Translations under genes and position numbers: made by a program
The notes under the pieces: generated by a model
Database searches by the model: none
What the model saw: only the letters and a program-made list of their open reading frames with translations
Told to the model about the DNA's origin: nothing
NCBI RefSeq assembly: GCF_007197755.1
Contig: NZ_CP041636.1
Span: 2,888,001 to 2,952,000 of the forward strand
Direction of reading: 5' to 3'
DNA: 64,000 nt
From: Ferrovibrio terrae
GTDB taxonomy: Bacteria > Pseudomonadota > Alphaproteobacteria > Ferrovibrionales > Ferrovibrionaceae
Shown here: piece after piece, positions 8,988 to 16,073 of the stretch
Layout: each line of letters starts with the position of its first letter
Position numbering within the stretch: position 1 is the first letter of the stretch

Positions 8988-9024
8988 TTGTTTTAAGTAT
9001 AAAATAAATTCCGGGTCGCGACAA
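8988..9024 (-). promoter_or_regulatory. Promoter of the SDR-led operon with overlapping MarR-type palindrome
   Basis: On the minus strand -35 TTGTCG (9019-9024), a 17-base spacer and -10 TATACT (8996-9001) are seen, with a start expected near 8989. The palindrome TTGTTTTA-AGTA-TAAAATAA (8988-9007, one mismatched pair) covers the -10 and the start, an ideal place for a repressor. The same core recurs at 737-752. This supports autoregulation by the MarR gene at 7605-8126. Confidence 0.6.
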
Positions 9025-9151
9025 GATGGAGTCTCGTCATTCGATCATGACGGGCACGGCGCACGAGTGCGGGACAACGCAAAGGCGACTTGCCCGGGCA
9101 TTTATGGTAAACAAAAGACTTACCGATTCGCCGGGGGGATGACGCGCGCTG

Positions 9152-9658
9152 ATGACCTTTGTAAGCCAAGGATATGGCCCGTTTACGAGGGTTCTCGTGC
9201 TCGCGGTGGCGTTGATGGGCCTGGCGGGGTGCTCCTCCGTTTGGAACAGCAGCGCCAACCAGACGTCAGACCAGAACAAGGCCGGCAGCGGCCCGCCGAC
9301 GCAGATCGCCGGTGTGGCGCTTCCCGAAGGCTATTCGCTCGATGCCAACCGCACCATCGTGCTGGGCGAGGGCGATCGCTGGATCGGCCGCCTGTCCTAC
9401 AGCGTCAATTCGTCATCGGATGCGATGTTCGATTTCGTGCGCCGGGAAATGGCCAATTACGGCTGGACCGAAGTGGCTGTCGTGCGCGCTGAAACCAGCC
9501 AGCTGACCTTTTTGTCGTCTGGTGGCGACCGTGTCGCCTCGGTGCTGATCACCCGTTCGACGCTGTATGGCTCGAAGGTCGATATGACCGTGGCGCCCTC
9601 GACCGGCAGCACCATCGGTTCGGCACCGCGCCAGGTCGCGCCGCGGCCCGCGCGCTGA
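9152..9658 (+). CDS. Putative lipoprotein of unknown function
   Basis: This 168-residue protein begins with a lipoprotein signal peptide: hydrophobic VLVLAVALMGLAGC with a lipobox LAGC at about residues 24-27, followed by a serine-rich linker. The rest is a small globular domain (DRWIGRLSYSVNSSSDAMF, FVRREMANYGWTEVAVV, VDMTVAP) that I do not recognise by name, although it looks like a conserved proteobacterial family. The predicted location is lipid-anchored in the envelope. It stands alone, divergent from the SDR operon. The purine-rich GGGGGG before the start is spaced far out, so the start is only moderately certain. Confidence 0.75.
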   Translation: MTFVSQGYGPFTRVLVLAVALMGLAGCSSVWNSSANQTSDQNKAGSGPPTQIAGVALPEGYSLDANRTIVLGEGDRWIGRLSYSVNSSSDAMFDFVRREMANYGWTEVAVVRAETSQLTFLSSGGDRVASVLITRSTLYGSKVDMTVAPSTGSTIGSAPRQVAPRPAR

Positions 9659-9685
9659 AGACTGGCCGCGCCGATCAGTCGTTTA

Positions 9686-9928
9686 TTAGTTGAAGGCCTT
9701 GAAGGTGATCATCGTGAAGGTGTCCTTCACGCCGGTGATGGTCTGCAGCTTGTTGACCACGAAATGGCCGATGTCCTGCCCGTCGGGCAGGTAGCATTTC
9801 ATCATCAGGTCATACTGGCCGGAAATGGAATGCACTTCAGAGACCTGCTCGACCTCTTCCACGGCCTTCACCGCCACGTCATAGGCGTGGCCGAGTTCGC
9901 ATTTCATCATCACGAAAATCGTCTGCAT
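9686..9928 (-). CDS. Stand-alone Lrp/AsnC ligand-binding (RAM) domain protein
   Basis: This 80-residue protein consists only of the Lrp/AsnC effector-binding domain (IFVMMKCELGHAYDVA, then SGQYDLMMKCYLPDG, then GVKDTFTMITFKAF). It lacks the helix-turn-helix that full-length regulators carry in front. The ATG at 9928 is preferred over one at 9946 because CGGAG lies six bases before it. Such stand-alone RAM proteins form rings and bind amino acids, and may act by assembling with full-length Lrp proteins. No partner is encoded nearby. Confidence 0.88.
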   Translation of the reverse strand: MQTIFVMMKCELGHAYDVAVKAVEEVEQVSEVHSISGQYDLMMKCYLPDGQDIGHFVVNKLQTITGVKDTFTMITFKAFN

Positions 9929-10011
9929 CGCCGGCTCCGTTGGCATTCCTTTGGCGGACTGTAAACGACGTGGCCGGGCGCAGCCAAGGCTTCAGCAGAC
10001 TTAACGAGCCT

Positions 10012-11673
10012 TTAGGAGGCGCGGCGGCTCGGACGCAGCATGAACTCGGGGACGTGATCGCCCATGCCGATCACCGGCGGCTCGCGATCCTCGCGATGGT
10101 CGCGACGACCCCCACGATCATTGCGGTCCCGATCACTGCGGTCGCGGGTTTCATTGCGCTCGCGACGGGCTTCGCGCGGCTGCTCAGACTGTTCGGGGCG
10201 GTCCTGACGCGGGCGATCCTGAGCCGGACGATCCTGCGACGGGCGATCGCGGCGTGACCGGTCGCGGCGCGGCTTGCGCTCTTCGCGGCTGACGGCTTCA
10301 ACCACCGGCTGCTCGGCCGGGCTCTGCTCGGCGACAACCGGAGCAATTGTCGTGGCATCCGCCAGGACGGCCGCCGTCGGCTCCATCGATGCATCGCTGG
10401 CGCGCGGTTCACGGCTGCGATTCTGCGCACGGGTACGATCGCCATCGCGATCTCGACCACGGCCGCCTCGGCCACGACCGCGGCCTTCCTTGCGATCACC
10501 GCGTTCGGCACGCTCATCGGCGGCGGTCGCGGCGGCATCGCCCTCTTCATGGGCAAAGCCCTGCAGTTCCATCACCGGGATGTCGCGCTGGATCAGGCGG
10601 GTGATCTGCGAGAGATACTTGCCATCCTCGCCGGCCACCAGCGTGAAGGCGCGGCCGGTCATGCCGGCGCGGCCGGTGCGGCCGATGCGATGCACGTAAT
10701 CTTCCGGATGGGTCGGCACGTCGAAATTGAACACATGCGTCAGGCCCTGAACGTCCAGGCCGCGCGCGGCGACGTCGGAGGCGACCAGGATGCCGATCTC
10801 GTTCCGCTTGAACTTCTCCAGCGTCGCCGTGCGCGCCGACTGGTCCATGTCGCCATGCAGGGCGGCGGCATCGAAGCCGTGGCGGATCAGCGATTTCGCC
10901 AGGATATCCACGTCGCGCTTACGATTGCAGAAGATGATGGCGTTCTTGACGTCTTCATTGCGGATCAGGGTGCGCAGCGCTTCACGCTTCAGGCGCTGCG
11001 AGACCTGGATCTGGAACTGGGCGATGGATTCCGCCGTCGTCGCCTGGCGGGCAACCTCGATTTCCTTCGGGTTGCTGAGGAACTTGTCGGCCAGCTTGCG
11101 CATGTCGGCCGCCATGGTGGCCGAGAAGAACAGTGTCTGGCGCAGCGGCGGCAGCATTTTGCCGATCCGCTCAATATCGGGCATGAAGCCCATGTCCAGC
11201 ATGCGGTCGGCTTCGTCGATGACGAAGATCTGCACACCGGTCAGCATGACCTTGCCGCGCTCGAAATGGTCGATCAGGCGGCCAGGAGTGGCGATCAGCA
11301 CGTCAACGCCGCGATCCAGCAGCTTTTCCTGTTCCGTGTAGTTCACGCCACCAATCAGCAGCGCCATCGAAAGCGGGGAATTCTTGCCGTATTTGTCGAA
11401 GCTCTGTGCGACCTGGTCGGCCAGTTCGCGGGTGGGCTCCAGGATCAGGGCGCGCGGCATGCGGGCGCGGGCGCGGCCACCAGCCAGGATGTCGATCAGC
11501 GGCAGGGTGAAGCCAGCGGTCTTGCCGGTGCCGGTCTGAGCCGTGCCGAGCACGTCTCGGCCCATCAGCACGATGGGGATGGCCTGTGCCTGGATCGGGG
11601 TAGGCGTGGTATAACCGGCATCGGAGACGGCCTTGAGGACCGGCTCGCTCAAGCCCAAACTTTCAAAATCCAT
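10012..11673 (-). CDS. rhlE: DEAD-box ATP-dependent RNA helicase, RhlE-like
   Basis: This 553-residue RNA helicase has the motifs in order: Q-motif FESLGLSEPVLKAV, Walker A AQTGTGKT, PTRELADQ, TPGRLIDH, DEAD within VIDEADRMLDMGF, SAT in LFFSATM, AIIFCNRKRDVD, and VASDVAARGLDV with HRIGRTGRAG. The first 20 residues resemble RhlE more than DeaD or SrmB. After about residue 370 comes a long, highly charged Arg/Asp/Gly/Glu-rich tail with RDR and QDRP repeats, typical of RNA-binding disordered extensions, which ends PEFMLRPSRRAS. The ATG at 11673 starts the conserved Q-motif; the GGAAA site before it is weak. Likely role: remodelling of rRNA or mRNA structure. Confidence 0.93.
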   Translation of the reverse strand: MDFESLGLSEPVLKAVSDAGYTTPTPIQAQAIPIVLMGRDVLGTAQTGTGKTAGFTLPLIDILAGGRARARMPRALILEPTRELADQVAQSFDKYGKNSPLSMALLIGGVNYTEQEKLLDRGVDVLIATPGRLIDHFERGKVMLTGVQIFVIDEADRMLDMGFMPDIERIGKMLPPLRQTLFFSATMAADMRKLADKFLSNPKEIEVARQATTAESIAQFQIQVSQRLKREALRTLIRNEDVKNAIIFCNRKRDVDILAKSLIRHGFDAAALHGDMDQSARTATLEKFKRNEIGILVASDVAARGLDVQGLTHVFNFDVPTHPEDYVHRIGRTGRAGMTGRAFTLVAGEDGKYLSQITRLIQRDIPVMELQGFAHEEGDAAATAADERAERGDRKEGRGRGRGGRGRDRDGDRTRAQNRSREPRASDASMEPTAAVLADATTIAPVVAEQSPAEQPVVEAVSREERKPRRDRSRRDRPSQDRPAQDRPRQDRPEQSEQPREARRERNETRDRSDRDRNDRGGRRDHREDREPPVIGMGDHVPEFMLRPSRRAS

Positions 11674-11850
11674 GGATTTCCGCGTTCTTAGAACAGCCGG
11701 CGCAATATGCCCGGCGTCCGCGGCCGGACAAGACCACATGCATTCCCTTGAGTCAATGCCCCCTTCTGCAGGTGGTAAGAGCAAAATCAATCGGTTATCG
11801 TCGCATTTCTGCCTTTTTACCCTGCTGTATCCGTAGTCGGAGCGCCCCAG

Positions 11851-13020
11851 ATGAAACTGATCCCGGAGATCGTCGCCAATAAGTCCCTGCTGACCGAGTG
11901 GCGGCATGATCTGCATATGCATCCCGAAACCGCGTTCGAGGAGCATCGCACTTCCGAGTTCGTCGCCAAGACGCTCGAATCCTTCGGCATGCCGGTGCAT
12001 CGCGGCCTGGCCAAGACCGGCGTCGTCGGCACGCTGAAGGCAGGCAAGGGCAACCGCGCCATCGGCCTGCGCGCCGACATGGATGCGCTCGACCTGATCG
12101 AGATGAACGAGTTCGGCCACAAGTCGAAGCACGAAGGCAAGATGCATGGCTGCGGCCATGACGGCCACACCATCATGCTGCTAGGCGCGGCGCAGTATCT
12201 GGCCAAGTCGAAGAATTTCGACGGCACCGTGCATTTCATCTTCCAGCCGGCCGAGGAGAATGTCGCCGGCGGCAAGGTGATGGTGGATGAAGGCCTCTTC
12301 ACCAAATTCCCCTGCGAGTCCGTCTTCGGCATGCACAACATGCCCGGCATCGATGTCGGCAAGTTCGCCGTGCGCACCGGCCCGATGATGGCTTCGGCCG
12401 ACATGTTCTGGATCAAGATCAAGGGCGTGGGCGCGCATGGCGCCTATCCGCATCGCGGCGTCGATCCGGTGGTGATCGCCGCCGAGATGGTGCTGGCGCT
12501 GCAGAATATCGTCGCGCGCAACGTCGATCCGCTGCAATGCGCGGTGGTCAGCTGCTGCCAGATCCAGGGCGGCCATACCACCAACGTGATTCCGGAAGAG
12601 GTGATGATCGCCGGCACCACGCGCGCCTTCCTGCCGGAAGTGCAGGACCTGATCGAGGCGCGCATGAACCAGATCGTCACCGGCATCGCCGCCAGCCATG
12701 GCGCGACCGCGAAGCTGGACTACCAGCGCCGTTATCCGCCGACCATCAATACCGCCGATGAAACCGAAATGGCCGCCGCGGCTGCTGCTGCCGTGGTGGG
12801 CGGCACCAACGTGCTGCGCAATGTCAATCCCAGCATGGGTGCTGAGGACTTCGCCTGGATGCTGCGCGAGAAGCCGGGCAGCTATGTCTGGATCGGCAAC
12901 GGCGCCGGCGAGGAAAGCTGCATGGTCCATAACCCGCGTTATGACTTCAACGACGACGTCCTGCCGATCGGCGCTTCCTACTGGTCGCGTCTGGTCGAGC
13001 AGACCCTGCCGGCCGGCTGA
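11851..13020 (+). CDS. M20 family metallopeptidase, hippurate hydrolase/amidohydrolase type
   Basis: This 389-residue zinc-dependent amidohydrolase is of the M20D (hippuricase, N-acyl amino acid or IAA-conjugate hydrolase) type. The family landmarks are WRHDLHMHPETAFEE, LRADMDALDL, MHGCGHDGHTIMLLG with metal ligands, QPAEENVAGG with the catalytic Glu pair, and GMHNMPG. It probably releases an amino acid from an N-acyl conjugate in the cytosol. Divergent from the helicase gene and followed 19 bases later by an MBL-fold gene. A hippurate-like substrate would feed benzoate-type acids to the CoA ligase at 2466-4130, but this link is speculative. Confidence 0.92.
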   Translation: MKLIPEIVANKSLLTEWRHDLHMHPETAFEEHRTSEFVAKTLESFGMPVHRGLAKTGVVGTLKAGKGNRAIGLRADMDALDLIEMNEFGHKSKHEGKMHGCGHDGHTIMLLGAAQYLAKSKNFDGTVHFIFQPAEENVAGGKVMVDEGLFTKFPCESVFGMHNMPGIDVGKFAVRTGPMMASADMFWIKIKGVGAHGAYPHRGVDPVVIAAEMVLALQNIVARNVDPLQCAVVSCCQIQGGHTTNVIPEEVMIAGTTRAFLPEVQDLIEARMNQIVTGIAASHGATAKLDYQRRYPPTINTADETEMAAAAAAAVVGGTNVLRNVNPSMGAEDFAWMLREKPGSYVWIGNGAGEESCMVHNPRYDFNDDVLPIGASYWSRLVEQTLPAG

Positions 13021-13039
13021 CGCGAAAGGCGGATGCAGC

Positions 13040-13864
13040 ATGAGCTTCAAGGTGAAGTTCTGGGGTGTCCGCGGCAGCATTGCCACGCCATCGCCACGTC
13101 ATATCGGCTTTGGCGGCAATACGTCCTGCGTCGAGCTGAAGATCGGCAATCGCGTGGTGATTCTGGATGCTGGCACCGGCATCCGGAATCTCGGCCACTG
13201 GCTGCTGCGCCGTAACGCGATGAAGGGGGACCTGTTCCTCTCGCATACGCATTGGGATCACATCAACGGCTTCCCGTTCTTCTCGCCGGCGTTCAAGAAG
13301 GACCGGCATTTCACCATCCATGCCGGCCATCTCGCCGACAAGGGCGGCATCGCCAAGGTGCTGGCCTCGCAGATGGCGCAGCCTTTCTTCCCGGTACCGC
13401 TGGAAAAGATGGGCGCGCAGATGGATTCGGTGGATTTCCGTGCCGGCGACAGCTTCAGCCTGGGCGACAAGATCCGTGTGCGAACAGCGCCGCTCAATCA
13501 TCCCGACGGCGCCACCGGCTATCGCTTCGAATACGGCGGCAAGGCCCTGTGCTATGTCACCGATACCGAGCATACGCCGGGCAAACCGGACCAGAATATC
13601 CTCGGCCTGATCGAGGGCGCCGACCTGGTGATCTACGACAGCACCTATACCGACAAGGAATTCGAGGCGCATGTCGGTTGGGGGCATTCCACCTGGCAGG
13701 AGGGCGTGCGCCTTTGTCAGGCGGCCGGCGCCAAGGCGCTTGCGATTTTCCACCATGATCCCGATCATGAGGACCAGTTCATGGAGGAGCTGGAAGCCGA
13801 AGCGCGCCAGCTCTGGTCCGGAGCCATGGTGGCGCGGGAAAACATGCGCGTGAATCTGCTCTAG
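13040..13864 (+). CDS. MBL-fold metallohydrolase
   Basis: This 274-residue metallo-beta-lactamase-fold protein has the opening KFWGVRGSIATPSP and the metal motif SHTHWDH (HxHxDH), followed by further ligands in LNHPDG, YVTDTEH and FHHDPDH. This start is typical of a subgroup often found beside signalling domains or with cAMP phosphodiesterase-like annotation, but the substrate is unknown. ATG at 13040 with GGCGGATG ahead; it sits between the M20 hydrolase and a histidine phosphatase, likely co-transcribed with both (gaps of 19 and 15 bases). Confidence 0.9.
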   Translation: MSFKVKFWGVRGSIATPSPRHIGFGGNTSCVELKIGNRVVILDAGTGIRNLGHWLLRRNAMKGDLFLSHTHWDHINGFPFFSPAFKKDRHFTIHAGHLADKGGIAKVLASQMAQPFFPVPLEKMGAQMDSVDFRAGDSFSLGDKIRVRTAPLNHPDGATGYRFEYGGKALCYVTDTEHTPGKPDQNILGLIEGADLVIYDSTYTDKEFEAHVGWGHSTWQEGVRLCQAAGAKALAIFHHDPDHEDQFMEELEAEARQLWSGAMVARENMRVNLL

Positions 13865-13879
13865 GGGAGGGCGCGGGAA

Positions 13880-14440
13880 ATGTCCCGGATATATCTGGTG
13901 CGCCATGCCAAGGCCGCGGCGCGGTTCGACGAGGATCCCGATCCGGGCCTGTCGGACGATGGCAAGGAAGCCGCTGTCGATCTGGCACTGGAGATCGAGA
14001 AGCTCGGCCCCATGCCGATCTACACCTCGCCGATGGAACGCGCGCGCGAAACCGCATTGCCGCTGGCCAACCGCTGGGGCCTTGTGCCGGAAGTGAGCGC
14101 CGCGTTTTCGGAAATCCCGACGCCACCCGAAATCGCCGAACAGGGCATCAAGGCGCGCGGCCCCTGGCTGCAGCAGGTTGCCGGCCAGCGTTACGGCACG
14201 CAGCCGCCGATCATCCGCGCTTGGCGCGAAGGCCTGATCGGCATGCTGAAATCCTGCCGCAGCGATACGGTGATCTTCACCCATTTCATGGTGATCAACG
14301 CGGCGATGAGCGCAGCGATGAACGATGACCGCATGGTAGTGATCCAGCCTGACTACTGTTCCTGCACCGTGGTCGAGACCACAATGCGCGGCCTGGCAGT
14401 GGTTTCGCGCGGCAAGGAAGCCTCCACCAAGGTTTTGTAG
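13880..14440 (+). CDS. Histidine phosphatase family protein (SixA/phosphoglycerate mutase-like)
   Basis: This 186-residue protein has the phosphoacceptor motif IYLVRHAKA at residues 4-12 (RHG-type, with alanine in place of the usual glycine), an arginine in SPMERARETA, and the second histidine in VIFTHFMVI. Members dephosphorylate small molecules or phosphohistidine proteins such as those targeted by SixA. It lies 15 bases after the MBL-fold gene and ends the run. Function beyond the fold is not determined. Confidence 0.87.
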   Translation: MSRIYLVRHAKAAARFDEDPDPGLSDDGKEAAVDLALEIEKLGPMPIYTSPMERARETALPLANRWGLVPEVSAAFSEIPTPPEIAEQGIKARGPWLQQVAGQRYGTQPPIIRAWREGLIGMLKSCRSDTVIFTHFMVINAAMSAAMNDDRMVVIQPDYCSCTVVETTMRGLAVVSRGKEASTKVL

Positions 14441-14581
14441 GTTCGGGTGTTTCGGGGGCAGCAGCGTATGCATTGTCGTCGCATAACCTCTGTATGCCTT
14501 CTTGCGGGAACCGCTTGGCCGGAGCCGGGCGGCCCGGTAGATTGGGCAAGCCTGACGGCCTGAGCAGCAAAAGAGCGGCGA

Positions 14582-15040
14582 ATGAATGTGAAACCGGAGA
14601 TCAAGGCTGAACCCAGCACCATGCCGGATGGCTATGTGCTGGAAGACCAGGTCGGCCATCTGATCCGCCGCGCGCATCAGCGCCACACAGCTTTGTTCGT
14701 CGCCATGATCGGCGACGAGCAGATCACCACCACGCAATACGCGGCACTGGTGAAGCTGTATCAGATGGGTGAGCTGTCGCAGAATCATCTCGGCCGCCTC
14801 ACCGCGATGGATCCGGCCACCATCCAGGGCGTGATCCGTCGCCTCACGCTGCGCAAGTTGATCTCGCATCGCCCCGACAAGAATGACAAGCGCCGCCGCT
14901 GCCTCAGCCTCACCTCTGGCGGTCGCGATCTGGTCGGACGCCTGCTGGGCAATGGCCCAAAAGTGAGCAAGGCCACGCTCGACCCGCTCAGCCCGGCGGA
15001 ACAGCAGCAGTTCGTCGCGCTGCTCAAGCGCCTGACCTGA
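14582..15040 (+). CDS. MarR family transcriptional regulator, probably of the molybdenum-hydroxylase cluster
   Basis: This 152-residue MarR-type winged-helix protein has the start helix VGHLIRRAHQRHTALFVAMIG, the DNA-binding part TQYAALVKLYQMGELSQNHLG with recognition helix PATIQGVIRRLTLRKLIS, and wing PDKNDKRRRCLSLTSGG. It precedes the plus-strand catabolic cluster by about 170 bases. A weak promoter candidate (TTGGCC 14515-14520, 17 bases, TAGATT 14538-14543) lies upstream, together with a TATGC-N9-GCATA inverted repeat near 14467. It is expected to respond to a substrate or CoA ester of the downstream pathway. It is not closely similar to the MarR at 7605-8126. Confidence 0.9.
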   Translation: MNVKPEIKAEPSTMPDGYVLEDQVGHLIRRAHQRHTALFVAMIGDEQITTTQYAALVKLYQMGELSQNHLGRLTAMDPATIQGVIRRLTLRKLISHRPDKNDKRRRCLSLTSGGRDLVGRLLGNGPKVSKATLDPLSPAEQQQFVALLKRLT

Positions 15041-15212
15041 GCCTTTTCGCGCACTGACACCACTCATATTGCGCTGCCGCATTCCTGCGCAGCGGATGCC
15101 TACATTTTGACGTTGACTCTTTTGGGTCAGCGACGCAGCATCATATGCGTACAAACGATATCGGCCTGCGGGGGTGGGCGTGGCGTTTGTGCCGACCGGA
15201 GGCCCCAATCCG

Positions 15213-16070
15213 ATGGCGTCGTATCTGCGTCCCAGCAGTCTGGCCGAAGCGCTCGCGTCCCTGAGCGCCGCCAATCAGAACGCACCCGGCCCGGTCATCC
15301 TGGCCGGCGGTACCGATTTCTTTCCCGCCCGCGTCGGCCGTGCGGTCGACGACGACATCCTCGACCTCACCGGCATCGCCGATCTGCGCGGAATCACTGA
15401 GTCCGGCGATGGCTGGCGCATCGGCGCCACTACCACCTGGAGCGACGTGGCCAATGCCGATCTGCCGCCGTTTTTCGATGCGCTGCGCGCGGCAGCGCGC
15501 GTCGTCGGCGGCATGCAGATCCAGAATTCCGGCACGGTTGCCGGCAATCTCTGCAACGCCTCGCCGGCTGCCGACAGCGTGCCGCCGCTGCTGGCGATGC
15601 GCGCGCGAGTCGAACTCGCCTCCATCAAGGGCAAACGCGAACTCGGCTTGGGCGATTTCATCACCGGCAATCGCCGCACCACGCTCAAAGCCGGTGAACT
15701 GGTATCCGCCATTCTGATTCCGAAGCCGCGCAAAGAGGCGCACAGCGTCTTCCTGAAACTCGGCGCGCGCGAATACCTGGTGATCTCGATTGCCATGGTC
15801 GCCATCGTGCTGGAAGTCGAAAACAACGTGATTTCCGCCGCCAGCGTGGCAGTCGGCGCCTGTTCGGCGGTGGCGCAGCGCCTGCCATATCTGGAGGCCG
15901 AACTGATCGGCCGCCGGCTCAATTCCGCCCTGGCCAATCGCGTGGAAGCTGCGCAATTCGAGACCTTGCAGCCGATCGACGACATCCGCGCCAGTGCCAC
16001 GTATCGCCGTGAGGCCGCCGTCGTTCTGGTGCGCCGGGCATTGACCCAACTCGGCAAGAAGGGAGCCTGA
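15213..16070 (+). CDS. FAD-binding medium subunit of a xanthine dehydrogenase-family molybdenum hydroxylase
   Basis: This 285-residue protein of the CoxM/XdhB/NdhF FAD-subunit family passes electrons from the iron-sulfur centres to an acceptor. It starts YLRPSSLAEALASLSA and has the FAD-binding segments ILAGGTDFFP and QIQNSGTVAGNLCNASPAADS. The ATG at 15213 is chosen over a GTG at 15174 because GGAGG lies ten bases upstream and the family start matches. It is immediately followed (3-base gap) by the fused iron-sulfur/molybdenum subunit. Together they make a two-polypeptide hydroxylase. Confidence 0.92.
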   Translation: MASYLRPSSLAEALASLSAANQNAPGPVILAGGTDFFPARVGRAVDDDILDLTGIADLRGITESGDGWRIGATTTWSDVANADLPPFFDALRAAARVVGGMQIQNSGTVAGNLCNASPAADSVPPLLAMRARVELASIKGKRELGLGDFITGNRRTTLKAGELVSAILIPKPRKEAHSVFLKLGAREYLVISIAMVAIVLEVENNVISAASVAVGACSAVAQRLPYLEAELIGRRLNSALANRVEAAQFETLQPIDDIRASATYRREAAVVLVRRALTQLGKKGA

Positions 16071-16073
16071 AGG

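Noticed and set aside
15106-15129. TTGACG/TTGACT pair and TGAC-N8-GTCA repeat upstream of the FAD subunit gene
   Set aside because: No matching -10 at proper distance and arms of only four bases; too weak to call a promoter or operator.
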